In this document: positions 53,390-63,630 of the stretch, piece by piece
Layout: every line of letters begins with the position of its first letter
Numbering within the stretch: the stretch's first letter is position 1
From: Limnomonas spitsbergensis
Taxonomy: Eukaryota > Chlorophyta > Chlorophyceae > Chlamydomonadales
NCBI GenBank assembly: GCA_037349105.1
Contig: JAYJMM010000083.1
Coordinates: forward strand, 930,001-994,000
Direction: 5' to 3'
DNA length: 64,000 bases
Program-made: the position numbers and the translations under genes
Notes under the pieces: generated by a model
The model's database searches: none
Told to the model about the DNA's origin: nothing
The model's input: the letters and a program-made list of their open reading frames with translations, nothing else

Positions 53390-54292
53390 ATCGCTTGTCG
53401 CGTAAGCGGGTCTCTGGGTTCCAGTTAAAATCAGGAGTCTCCGCAGAGAAGCTGCGGAGGCTAGGTGGCCGCTAACAGCGGCCTGAACGGTTCTGTCACG
53501 TATACGGTATATACTGTGACAGCTGTCGCACCATAAAGCAGTAACTGCAATACTATGGTAAATACCGTAAACTCCGGCCAAGGCGCCTTAGAGAAGCGTC
53601 CTCTACTCACAAACATGGTACATCATCGTACACACAGGCTCCTTGTACTGCATACAAGGGCTGTTAACAGGTCAACTGTAAGGCACAGCCCTAGTAGGAG
53701 AGTCTTCCTGCCTAGGGCCTGTCTGGGTGTCCCTGTCTCGTGGGTACCGTGCCTACTACTTCACTCGCTCCCCAGCGTTAAGCCCTCCAGGCATGCGCTG
53801 GGAGCCGGAAAAAAAGGTGGTATTAGAAAGAAACTTCTGAAAATATGTACGTAGAAGCTCAAATCGTCTCAGCAATTCTGCCTGGTTCAGGCCGTTTCAA
53901 AATAAATTTCCACAGAGTCTTCGCTGCTGATGCGCAAATACTGCGCTCAATCCCACAAATTTTAACTGCTCGGCCCTATACTGACTAGCAAACAAAGTCA
54001 TCTCAGAAGTCATCAGGCCGGGCTAGGGATAACCGCTGCTCTCGCCCCACTGCGCCCTATACGCCTGGTCTTCAAGGCCACAGGAAATGTGCGCCGTAGC
54101 AGCGGAATCCTGCCCCCCGCTGTGTTATCATCACACGAATTGACTAAGTATCTTCATTCATCGCCTCCAGCGTATGTACTACCGCAGCCTTGCTGCTGCG
54201 GCTTCTGAGAAACAAATTTTTTACACGTTGCTGCCATAGCATTCGTCCCAATCTTGCATTTCCAGCCTTCGGCCCGCTGGCCGCCTGCCCAC
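53390..54292 (-). repeat. LTR fragment of the giant retroelement family
   Basis: Minus-strand sequence matches the 3' LTR start of copy 1 (54292-54040 against 250-1), then the 45.9-46.2 kb blocks of copy 2, then the GTATACGTGACAGAACCG block also seen in the 5' LTRs at 18.7 and 21.0 kb. It therefore bridges the partial LTRs and shows that they are parts of one sequence. No internal element sequence adjoins either end, so it is a solo LTR or a truncated remnant. Confidence 0.6.
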
Positions 54293-54936
54293 CAAACAGA
54301 ATTTGCCTTCTGATGTTTTCAACATCCGGCACCATCAGTCGATGGTTGCGCCACCATAAGAGGCGTTTCACACCGGGTCGGATTGGTCAGATTGGTCACT
54401 TTCGCTCCGAAAGTGGCATGGGTTCGCTTCGCCAAAGCAACCACTTTGGGGCCGGATTGGCGACGCCAACTGAATATGGCATTTTGAGCCAGATTCACTA
54501 CGCGTCGGCCACTTTCGCCACATTGGCAATTTCCGAAGGCCATCTGCCTTCGCCCCTATATTTTCCCTTTCTCCGTCCTACCGCCTCTTTATCCTGTGGC
54601 CGAGAGCATCCGTTGTTATGGTTACGCCCGATGTAGAAAGGGCTAATTAACGTGACCGAAAGCAGACGGAGAAGGGTGCGGAGAAGGCACTGTCGAATGA
54701 GAAATGGAAGGCGAAAAGGAGGCTTGTAGCCGAGGTGTGTCTATGACGTTACACCACTGGACCGAGGTGTGTGTTGTCAGTTCGGCTTACTCGCCTGGTG
54801 CTTAGGCTAGGTGATGGTGAACATGCTATCGAATTGAGAGCAAGTGGCTACATGTTGCAGCAAAGGTCAACAAGGCACTGAAGAAGAAAAGTGAGTTGGT
54901 TTGCTATGGCTCCATGCGGCTCTGCATGGAATCTTA

Positions 54937-55560
54937 CATGAGTCCTAGCAGCAGGGCATGCCTGCTGCCCCAAGCCACGGCCATAGGCCGAAGTGTCACA
55001 GTATATAACCGTAAACGATACAATACGGTATATGCGGGTGAAGTGTGGCGATAACGGTCCCACCATAAAAGAAATCCAGTACATGTACGAACACCCCTTG
55101 GTAGTGGTTGAGGAGCCCACCTACCTACTCCACCCCCAACCACTTCCTGGGAAATTCCTTTATCCCACTACACTGGACAGGTACTGGATGGGATATAATG
55201 GATGGATACCATTATATCACGATTACCGAATTATCGTGCGACAGCCGGGATGTATCTGAATTGGACATGTAAAATTATTCCTAGCAGTAGGGCATGCAAG
55301 CTGCACCAAGCCATAGCCAAAGGCCGTGATGGATCTGTATTGGACATGTAAAATTAGTCATGGTGTCGCGGCACAGGGGTGCACAATAAGGAATGGGTGC
55401 ACCAAGCAAAAAGAACACAGGACAACATGGCATGCCTGCTGCACCAAGCCACGGCCATGGGCTGGGATGTATCTGAATTGGACATGTAAAAGTATTCCTA
55501 GCAGTAGGGCATGCTTGCTGCACCAAGCCGCCACGGCCACATGCTGGGACGTATTTGAAT
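54937..55560. repeat. Degenerate direct repeats with a CAGCAGGGCATGC core
   Basis: CCTAGCAGTAGGGCATGC and variants occur near 54944, 55278 and 55496, with a shorter version (ATGGCATGCCTGCTGCACCA) near 55427, each followed by (C)CCAAGCC..GCCA and often by ATCTGAATTGGACATGTAAAA. Spacing is irregular. Confidence 0.6.
55149..55245. repeat. Dispersed ~95-bp repeat, left copy
   Basis: Shares TTCCTTTATCCCACT, CAGGTACTGGAT and GGATGGATACCATTATATCA plus CGATTACCGAATTATCG with 60431-60522 in the same orientation. Contains short palindromes (TAATGGATGGATACCATTA, CGATTACCGAATTATCG). Confidence 0.75.
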
Positions 55561-55971
55561 TGGACCTGACACATGCTGGAGATAATCAGTCTTGTACGGC
55601 ATATACTGAACATATGCAGAAGGGAGGTTTGGTCCTAGAAAAGTGAAGAAGTCAGATGTCATGTGCAAAGCCCACGCTATCCTGCCTGGCGCCTCAGAGA
55701 TGTCAATCAGATCAGTCAGGTTGGCCCAAGCAATGACGGCGATCAAAGTGGTACGATGTAGACTCGCGACAACAACAAGTAGCAATGGAAGCAGGCAATC
55801 AATAGAATGTCCCATCTTGGAAGTAAGAGGAATACAATTTTGCTACTTTGGAGAATATATCTGGTGTAAATCGGTCTCCAACGGTCGGATTGGGAACGCG
55901 AGATAGCGTGGGTTCACTTCGACCAACTGCCACATTCAGTTCGCCGGTGTGAATCGCCTCTAACCCATCTC

Positions 55972-57129
55972 TTAATTCGAGCACGTTGGTGTGCTCAGCA
56001 ATAGAAAACCATGGATCAGATGTATACCCTTGGCCGGGTGCAAAAGTGACACAATGTTGACTTCCATATCAGTAGTAGGCATGGCATCCTCGCGAATAAT
56101 GTCGTCAGGGTTGTCAGCTGTTGCTGTCGGTGGAAGCTGAACATCGTCAACAACTGTTGCTTCAGGATCTGGAGACCCCATAGCCCCCCGTTTTCTTGTT
56201 GCAAGAGGAAGTGGCCAGATGGAAGGTGGGACAATGGCAGCTGGATCCAATCTCGTTTGCCTTCTTGTGACAATTGTTTTGAGGCATGGCATAAAATCAG
56301 GGTGTCGGGATAACGGGTCAGCCACATTAGTGACACCCTGTCGCCATTCCCATTTGAAGTTGAACCGTTGTAAATATTCACTCCACCGACATTGTCTTCG
56401 CGACAAGTTCGGTTGCGTCTGCAAATGAACCAGGGGATTGTGATCAGTGATCACTTTGAATTCAAGACCTTCGAGCATGTAACGCCAAATATTAAGGGCG
56501 TGTATGACTGCCCACAACTCCTGATCCCCGGTGGTCCAGTTGAGTTCTGCAGAGGTAAGTTTCTTACTCTCAAAAGCGATGGGTCGCCCAAACTGAGTAA
56601 TAACCGCTCCGATACCCCGAATGGATGCATCACAGCTAACTTCAATTTCCATAGGATTGTTGTAATCTGGCATTGCCAAAACGGGTGCCTGAATGAGGGC
56701 TTCTTTGACTTTGTCAAAAGCTACCTGGCATTCTGTGGACCAATACCACGCAATATCCTTCCGTGTCAGATTGGACAATGGCGCGATCATGGAAGCGTAG
56801 TTTTGTAAGTATTTACGGAAGTAATTGGTAAGCCCTGTGAAAGAACGTATGTCTTTCACCGTTGTCGGGACTGGCCAATTTTTGACAACCTCAACTTTTG
56901 CAGGATCCACCTTGATGCAGTCAGATCCAGCGATGTGACCAAGGAATTTGATTTCCTGTTGTTCAAATTGGCACTTTTTTAGTTTGACATAAAGCTTGTT
57001 ATCCTCAAGGATCTGCAGGATTTTGCCAACGTGGATTTCATGCAATGCAGCTGTTTTACTGTAGCAAATAATATCGTCCAGATATACTGCCACAAATTCA
57101 CCTAAGTGTTCTTTGAAGATACGCTGCAT
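55972..57129 (-). pseudogene. RT C-terminal half and RNase H of gypsy-2
   Basis: RT active site YLDDIICYS, then KCQFEQQEIKFLGHIAG and the connection FTGLTNYFRKYLQNYASMIA. RNase H: IEVSCDASIRGIGAVITQ, AELNWTTGDQELWAVIHAL, ITDHNPLVHLQTQPNLSRR, NVADPLSRHPD, with D, E and D residues in the expected order. The tail after about residue 290 is unassigned. No integrase follows; the 1.6-kb TIR element begins at 55961. Confidence 0.88.
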
Positions 57130-57721
57130 AAAGGATTGGAATCCGATTGGTGCATTTTTTTAGCCCCATGGGCAAAGTGCGCCATGCATATGTACCGAAC
57201 GGTGTGATAAACTGCGTTTTGGGGATATCATCCGCATGCAGCGGGAGCTGCCAATAGCCGCTGACCAAATCCATGGAACTGAAATATTTGCAGCCTTGTA
57301 GCTGGTCAAACATATCATCTGCTCTCGGGTGGTATCCCTTCATGGCAATTGTCTGACTATTTAGCATTCTGTAGTCCACTGTAAACCGAAGTGTCCCGTC
57401 TGGTTTAGCGGCAAAGACGATAGGACTTCCCCATGGCGATGTGCTAGGGATAATCAGTCCTCGTTTTAGAAGATCGCCCACTTGTTTTTCCACCTCCAGT
57501 CGTTCTACGGGACTTAACCGGTTGGACGGACGGAACACTGGTTTGTTTCCAGGCTCAAGCTGAATAAGTTCTGGGAGAACGTTAAGCTGACCTGGCATGT
57601 GTATACTATCTTGAAAGACACCGCGGAATTTTTCCAACACTGCTTTTATTTTTGGTGTGATAGAACTGTACAACACATTAGACTCCGCGCACCCCCAAAA
57701 AAAATCGGCCGTGCACACCAA
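57098..57721 (-). pseudogene. RT N-terminal half of gypsy-2
   Basis: Motifs LKRGLIIPSTSPWGSPIVFA, RFTVDYRMLNSQTI and FSSMDLVSGYWQLPLHADD are classic Ty3/gypsy RT. An extra base in the A/T run at about 57160-57167 shifts the frame at GLKKCTN (expected GLKNAPIGFQ), after which RT continues in the frame of 55972-57129. The first dozen codons belong to the adjacent TIR insert. Confidence 0.88.
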
Positions 57722-58328
57722 AAAGAATTTAGAAAACGGTCGCGCAGCGACGAAATTTTAATTAACTTTACGTTACGTCGTGCAGCAGGAAATTTAATTA
57801 AACATCGAGCATCACTGGAAATAATTTAAATCTCACTCCGCGCAGCACTTTCAGCCAGTACTGTCAAACTCGGTTACATCTTCGTTTGAAGCTAGCAGGC
57901 CCCGCATACCGTAGCCTCCTTCCCTTTCCTCCGACGATTCCTGGCCTCAGGAAACGTGTGGCTATTGGTGCCCGGGGGGCTCAGTGGTACTACGGAACTT
58001 GGCAGTCCACCCTGAGGTCTACGGTTCGAATCCTGACAATGTTCAGCACTTCCAGCCAGTAGTGCTCATCTGAGTCATCAGTAGTGTTGCTGTGCATGGC
58101 TATTTGAGCACTCTTGACAAGGATGGCTGGACGGATGTCGAATCAAACAGTCGCGCGCTAGCGCGCCGTTTTTTTTGTAAAAAGTGCTGTTTTTAATTCA
58201 TACCGCGCACCCCCAAAATAGTTGTTTGGGCACCTGACTGACGCTCCGCGCAGCGGCAATTTTTGAATTAATATTAGCGTGCACCCATGTTCGCGCACCC
58301 CAATAATTATTTAATTACGAGCGGAGTC
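57681..58328. mobile_element. 648-bp TIR insert between protease and RT of gypsy-2
   Basis: Ends GACTCCGC...GCGGAGTC. The left end continues GCACCCCCAAAA, a motif that recurs inside (58207-58218, and CGCACCCCAATAA near 58295). AT-rich TTAATTAA patches lie near both ends. It carries a tRNA-like sequence at 57970-58036. It interrupts pol where protease and RT are normally continuous. Target duplication unclear. Confidence 0.55.
57970..58036 (+). repeat. tRNA-like sequence (possible SINE head)
   Basis: A-box-like GGGCTCAGTGGTA and B-box GGTTCGAATCC with tRNA-like spacing (about 34 bases), which would give an internal Pol III promoter. I could not fold convincing acceptor and anticodon stems, so it is more likely a SINE-type tRNA-derived head or a decayed tRNA than a functional tRNA. 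Confidence 0.45.
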
Positions 58329-58926
58329 AAACCTGTTCTACGGTATTGGGGAACTCGACTTGTGTGGGTCGTGTTTGCAAATCTGGATCGTGCAAGTCGG
58401 CACAATCTGTAGCACTGACATATGGATGGATACCGGTGTCAATGACATTGACCATGAATAAAGGCACCTTCTTTCGTTGCAAACGCTTCATTTGAACGTT
58501 ATTAATCATGGGCTGAACCCCAGTGTCAGGCAATTCTTGTGACGGGATTGGTGTGAGGTGAGTCACAAAACCCTGGCCGTTTTTCAGAAGGCAAGTACCA
58601 TTTTCATAGGACAAAGTAGCTTTTTCTTGTCGAAGCCAATCATCACCTAGGATTACATCCATGGATGGTCCAAGATCCACAACAAAAGCATCAATGATTT
58701 TTCTGTACCTGATTCCATTGGCTGCCTTGATGCGTATGGTGGCCCGACACCTAGAGTGAGTTGTAGTGTGTGTACCATCTGCCAATTCAACCACTCTGTG
58801 ATCAGGTAAGCAATGTAACCCGGCATCACCCACTTTTCTTTTATTTACAAAACAATGGGAAGCACCAGAATCAATCGTAAAATTTGCTGATGAGCCATTC
58901 ACACTGCATGTGAATCTCATAGTCAA
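58327..58926 (-). pseudogene. Aspartic protease (retropepsin) of gypsy-2
   Basis: Catalytic motif TIDSGASHCFV, a second-lobe motif MDVILGDDWL and HRVVELADGTH are typical of Ty3/gypsy proteases (DSGA, ILGxDWL). The frame is intact for 199 codons. It overlaps the previous frame by 56 bases in another phase, as in a gag/pol frameshift. Confidence 0.85.
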
Positions 58927-59431
58927 AGTGGGTGCAGGCTTTCACCTGTACTGGTGAGTAAGCTGGATCAAAGTAAACTGCCACAGGAAATTTAATCCCT
59001 CTAGAACATTTCTCCTCTCCGGATGCTGTTAAATCGTAAAACAAAGGATACCCCTCAGGGTACACTGCCAGCTTCCGCATGCCTTGCAACCGAGGTTCCC
59101 ATTCAACACCTGGCTATTCGGGCACTAAGAAACATGCGGACAGAGAAGATAGATTCCTCCCCTTCTCATCAAAATATCTACTGATGCACTGGCGTATCAA
59201 AGGAAACGGTGGATTGGCCCACACGTGATTATTAACCAATGACTCTGTGAAGAAAGACTTGGCTGGACAACATAATGGTTTGCACAGGGCATTAGCACCA
59301 TCATCATCACTAAACCCATCCAAAGTGAAAGGTTTACCAGTCATCTCTTGCAATCGCAAAAACTCAATTATATTGATCAACCGACCATCCCCATGCGGTT
59401 GTTTGCAGGCTAGCTGATGCTCTAACCCGCC
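58871..59431 (-). pseudogene. Dam-like NPPF methyltransferase-type domain between Gag and protease, gypsy-2
   Basis: The frame continues in phase from Gag through a TGA (59435-59437). It has FSDDDGANALC, VWANPPFPLIRQCI (NPPF at about 59204-59215), ACFLVPE, then a TAG (59114-59116) and PGVEWEPRL, YPEGYPLFYDL. The pattern NPPF ... (V)PxWPxxxW ... L, with the TAG falling on a Trp position, resembles the methyltransferase-like domain of DIRS-type elements and Dam-related N6-adenine methyltransferases (D/NPPW/F motif). Activity is uncertain: the AdoMet-binding motif is not obvious. Confidence 0.5.
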
Positions 59432-59434
59432 TTC

Positions 59435-60285
59435 TCACATCCTGTACTTAGGGCACCCGTATTGGTGCTTGGCCCCTGTCCACTCGCACCGTGCACACAC
59501 ACCATTGTAGTTGTTAATGTGACCCTGGTGCTGATGTTGCTGGTGTGGTCCCTGGCTTGGGCCTCTGCCACCACCACGTCCTCCACGTCCCATGTTCTGG
59601 TTGGGACCGCCTCGGCCACCGCCACGTACACCTGCCGGGGGCTGTGGAGCATGAGGGTAGGGATCTGATTTAGGCACAACCGTAGCCCCTGTCAGTGAGG
59701 TGGGCTGTTTATCTCCCCAAGAGACATTGCGCTTAGGGAAGGGTGCCTGCCCTTTATGATCCCCTTTAGGGGTTGCATGTGAACCCGCTCGTTGTTGCAG
59801 GTCAATGGTGATGACATGTTCAGCACACTTCTTCCAATCATTCCATCTTAGACCGGTGACAGGGTCTACATGTGACAGCTCTTTGTGCTTGTCAGCTAGA
59901 CCCTTCCAAAACAAATTGAATAGGTCAGGATCAGTAGGGCTAGGGGCACCCGCCCTGTTGATCAGGGTTTTGATGGTGTGCTCATATTCAGTGACTGATT
60001 GGTTGTTTTGCTTGATCTCAAATAGGTCCTGTCGAGCAATCACTGCCCGGTTTGGCTTGCTGTAATGGGCAGTAAGGCAGTCACAGAATTGTTCCCATGT
60101 GATGATCTGTCCCGACAGCTGGATTGGCTTAGCTGTATCGAGGTAGGTATCGAGTGCTTTACCCCCCAACAATTGCATACCACGGGCAGGCCAAGCCACC
60201 CGGGGAATGAAGTTTCCTGTCATGTAACTTTCAAACACAAACAATGCATCCTCAATCCGCTCATTTTCATTCCCATATAATTTTT
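59435..60285 (-). pseudogene. Gag of gypsy-2 (N-terminus missing)
   Basis: Capsid-like retrotransposon Gag region: GMQLLGGKALDTYL, ITWEQFCDCLTAHYSKPN, DLFEIKQNNQSVTEYEHTI, INRAGAPSPTDPDLFNLFWK. A Gly/Arg-rich stretch and a zinc-knuckle-like CARCEWTGAKHQYGC follow. In-frame coding continues upstream to about 60285, where it meets a TAA and unrelated sequence. The first Met is probably internal. Confidence 0.8.
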
Positions 60286-60430
60286 AAGGGAGTGGGACTT
60301 TGACCCCCCGCGACCTGAATTTTGACTGGTATTTAAGTCATTTTAATTAACTCCTGTTCCGTGTTCTGTTGAAATTCCGAACTGCCCACCTCGCGGTGGC
60401 TCAGCCCGAGCCCTTGCGGCCCTACCGGCG

Positions 60431-60522
60431 GGAAGTTCCTTTATCCCACTGCATTGGTCAGGTACTGGATACACAGGATGGATACCATTATATCACGATT
60501 ACCGAATTATCGTGCGACACTG
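60431..60522. repeat. Dispersed ~95-bp repeat, right copy
   Basis: Direct counterpart of 55149-55245. The two copies bracket the TIR element's right part and gypsy-2. Confidence 0.75.
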
Positions 60523-60980
60523 GCCATGGCGATGGCATCGGCCTCCGCTGCAGCCGCAGCCACTACCGCTGCCTCCTCTGCTGCTGCTGCTTCTGCTGCC
60601 CGCTGAGCTACTGCAGCCGCCTCCAGGGCGCTAGCCCTCCCGTTGGGATCTGCCACCTCGGCGTTCACCCAGTTCATGAGCCCCACGCAAGCCTCGCCCA
60701 TCTTGTCCTGGAGCTCTTCTGACCCCTCATCCTCCTCCGCCAGGATAATGGCATCCCGGGCGGCAATGAGCATGTCAATGCCCTTCCGAGTCTGGCTGAT
60801 GTCCTCATACACGGGGATGAGACCTTTGTGCTGCCACTCTCTTGAGCGCATGATATCGACCCATGCCCTCTCATTCTCGGTGGCCTTAAGCTCGCTGCTC
60901 AGCCACCCTGTTTCATGTCCGTGATCCCTTGAAGACCCGGGCGCTGCCCATGCCTTGGGTGGTAGGTGCGTTGTAGGCAC
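60507..60980 (-). CDS. Ala-rich helical open frame, unrecognised
   Basis: A 157-codon frame beginning at a GTG, with no clear ATG. The middle is charged and helical (RKGIDMLIAARDAIILAEED, ELQDKMGEACVGLMNWVN). The last 50 residues are Ala/Glu-rich and predicted coiled-coil or low complexity. It overlaps the dispersed repeat at 60431-60522 and adjoins the 3' end of copy 3. It could be a fragment of a Gag-type protein or a chance frame. Confidence 0.35.
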   Translation of the reverse strand: MPTTHLPPKAWAAPGSSRDHGHETGWLSSELKATENERAWVDIMRSREWQHKGLIPVYEDISQTRKGIDMLIAARDAIILAEEDEGSEELQDKMGEACVGLMNWVNAEVADPNGRASALEAAAVAQRAAEAAAAEEAAVVAAAAAEADAIAMASVAR

Positions 60981-61221
60981 CGAGTTGGGGTATACATACC
61001 CCTAAGAGTCGCCGCAATACATCTATATCCTTTTACATCACGATCAATGCCCCACGGAGTGGCACATCGTTACACCTGCCGGGTACTAGGACAAGCCGCG
61101 TTGCACCTGAAGGTGTCTTCCGCTACGCAGGTGCTCGCCCGTTCCTTGCCGGTTACAGCGTGGGTACCGTCAAGTGCTCAGCGGCCTTCATTGCCGCTCT
61201 GGGCTCGGCCTTCCCTGAGTG

Positions 61222-62760
61222 TTAGGCCTCCGTACACCCTTCTAGGGCTGACTCCTCCTCCTTCCTCGCTGCTTCCTTGGCCACCTTAGCCCTTCTCGCA
61301 ACTGCCCTCGGGGTGACATTGGCCTCCTCCCGGCCAATGGTGTACGAGATGTCGTACAACCCGTTCGCCATTGGCCTTGCGATGCCCCGTTCCATTTGCC
61401 GTGTTTCTGGGTTGGTGGACATAACTTCCACCTCAGGCTTGTCCATGACTTCGGCCTCCGAGGCTGCCCTAGCGGCCGCTCTGGCTGCTGGGCTAGGCCG
61501 CCCCTGGACCTCCGCACCGAGGTCTGTTTCCGTAGTGGGCCCAGCTCCCTTGCCTTCAGGCGTGCATCTTGGGCACATCCACTCGCCCTCAGGCACTTCT
61601 TCGAGTGCCGGTACCAAGCAATCCATGTGCCAACCTGTGTTGCAAACATCGCACAAAAGCATCACTTCCCCGCGATCAGGCAGCGTGCACACCTCGCATG
61701 ACATGCTGTTATTGGGCATGGTCCCACTGAAATCTACCACCCCCCTGAGGTTGGGCAAGTGGCACGGGGAACAGTTGACAGCGTTTTCTGTCATTGTGAG
61801 GCCATATGCCCCTTCCAGAACCAGGGTTCCCGTTGCCAACAGCTGCTTCACCCTTAGTATCTCAGGCCTCGCCTTGGGATCAAGGCTGCGGCGCTCTGAT
61901 GAGTACCTCACATATACGTAATCTCCCTCTGCTAAGTGCCTGACCTGGGGGACGTATCCCCCCCCTCGGATCCGCGCATAACGCAGCTTGTCGCGGTGCT
62001 GCGCATTTTTTAGATGCTCACCCGCGACTGGCAGCGCCTCCTTGATCCTGGCCACTCTGGCCAAGAGCAGGTCCGCTGCTGCCTCCGCCGTTGCCATCTT
62101 GGCTGTGCTCCACAGGTCCGCCCCCACTCTGGAGGGAAAGGTGGGCCTCTGCCCAAACAGGACCTCGTATGGCGCCATGCGCGTGGCCTGCTGCGGCGAG
62201 CAGCGGAATCCCATGGCCACCCAAGGCACCATTTTGTCCCAGGACTCGTCTCTGCTGCCCTCTTGACAACACTTGCGCAGTCCCGCCTTGAGGGTCTGGA
62301 CAGCCCTATCGGACAGCCCGTCTGCCTGGGGATGGTTGGCAGAAGTGGTGCGGTGATCAATGAAGCAGTCCAGCAACATGTCATGGAACTCTCCCTGTAA
62401 CTCTGTTCCCTGGTCCGTCACCACCTCTGCGCAGCCCCCGAATCGTGCGACGACATTTTGAAAGAAAGCCAAGGCCGTCACATCAGACGCCTTGCTTGGA
62501 ATGGGGATCAACTCTACCCATTTGGAGTAATGCTCCACACACACCATCACACACCGATTGCCCCTGGGAGTGGTTGTGAATGGTCCACACATAATGTCCA
62601 CTCCCCATCGAAAAAACAACCCCTCAATGGGCAGTGGGTGCAGGTTGGGCTGTGTGTGATTGAAGGTGGACGCCCTGGCCCTATCACACACACCACATTC
62701 CTGCATCACCTTCTTGACCGCTGCTCTGAGCCCCCGCCACCAGTGTTGCTGCATGACCAT
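61222..62760 (-). pseudogene. Integrase plus intact PHD finger of copy 3
   Basis: A 512-codon open frame from within the zinc-binding region (QECGVCDRAR present). Catalytic core: first Asp in VDIMCGPF, with an extra residue compared with VDLCGPF of the other copies, and second Asp in VTDQGTELQG. The catalytic Glu is Asp (GLSDRAVQTLK). The PHD keeps all ligands: CEVC, LLCDVC, GWHMDC, CPRC. The conserved tail ends EEESALEGCTEA. The start is truncated by a TAG at 62809 in place of a Gln. Confidence 0.85.
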
Positions 62761-63630
62761 GAAGGCCGTGCGGTGACTGCCAAAATGGCCAGTACATGCA
62801 TGGGCCTCCTAGATCAGCCTGTCCTCTGGTCTGGGTACCACGCAACGTCTACCGTCGGGCATGAGCCTCATCAGCACTCCTCCCGACTCTGATTCCCACT
62901 GGAATGGAGCTTCTCTGCGCTGTACCCTGGTCTGCTCTCCTAGCTCTGTTCCTGGAGCATGTGTTTTCTCGCGGAGATACCGCAACACAGGCTCATCTGA
63001 CCATACATCCACCCTGGCAGAAGGCCCTGCATGGCACCTTGGTGGTTCTTTCTCACCCCCTTTGGCCCCGTTCACATTGCTGCCAGCATCTGCCCTTGTT
63101 ATAGGCGTGTTCCCACCTGGTTCCTACGTTGCGTCGGCCCAATCTGCCGCAGCGGAATCTCCCAGGCACTGCCTGTATGACGCGGCCACTTCCCCACTGC
63201 CGGAGCACGCATCTCATGCGGTAGCAAGGGCGTAGTGGCTGGACTTTAAAGTTGCACCAAGCGCAGGATCCCTGTCCGGGACCGGCAGCCGTGCTCTGCG
63301 CACCATTTCCCCTGGTATGATTTTAGCGCACTCTAGTGCTACATTGAGCCATGCTTCCAGTGCCCATGAATCCATGCACCTGCCCAGGGCTGCCCTCCTG
63401 GCAGCCTCTGGGAAGTCTGGGCGTGGCTGCATGGATCCTACAGTGTACCCCATGGCACGTCGGTTCATTTGCATTGGGCTGTTGCAGGTCCCTCATGGGC
63501 ATGTACACCATCCCATGTTGCCCGTTCCTAAAAGAATATGATCATGGAGTCGCCATCAAGCAGGGCAGCACCCTCCTGGGCTGGCCTGTCACGTTGATGC
63601 GATACCCCCCATTGTCAGGGCATGCTGTCA
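62761..63630 (-). pseudogene. DNMT C-terminal part and DNMT-integrase linker, copy 3
   Basis: 62809-63075 matches the linker (VDVWSDEPVLRYLREK, LMPDGRRCVVPRPEDRL). 63214-63474 matches the DNMT C-terminus (RRAALGRCMDSWALEAW). 63542-63630 matches VACPDNGGYRINVTGQPRRV. A TGA at 63214 and frameshifts break it. The catalytic part is absent because of truncation near 63630. Confidence 0.8.

Larger units (their letters stand above)
54359..55961. mobile_element. 1.6-kb TIR element with internal repeats
   Basis: Ends AGAGGCGTTTCACACCGG (54359-54376) and CCGGTGTGAATCGCCTCT (55944-55961) form an 18-base inverted repeat with one mismatch. Adjacent subterminal sequences are also related (GTCGGATTGG near both ends). 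No coding frame with a known domain. A target duplication is not evident. Probably a non-autonomous DNA transposon lying against the 3' end of gypsy-2. Confidence 0.6.
55962..60290 (-). mobile_element. Ty3/gypsy-type retroelement gypsy-2, truncated
   Basis: Minus-strand order: Gag (59435-60285), methyltransferase-like domain (58871-59431), aspartic protease (58327-58926), RT (57098-57721) and RT/RNase H (55972-57129). Integrase, both LTRs and the Gag N-terminus are missing. A TIR insert (57681-58328) separates protease from RT. RT and protease sequences differ clearly from the giant family. Confidence 0.85.
60981..63630 (-). mobile_element. Giant retroelement family, copy 3 (3' part only)
   Basis: Contains the DNMT C-terminal part, linker, integrase, PHD and the conserved 3' leader to the LTR (GCTGAGCACTTGACGGTACC, shared in order with copies 1 and 2). 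The match breaks at about 63630 inside the DNMT (ACPDNGGYRINV), beyond which the sequence is unrelated. On the 3' side the match ends near 61080, where the LTR would begin. Confidence 0.8.

Noticed and set aside
57970..58036. Functional tRNA gene
   Set aside because: A and B boxes are good, but the stems do not pair convincingly and it lies inside a transposon-like insert.
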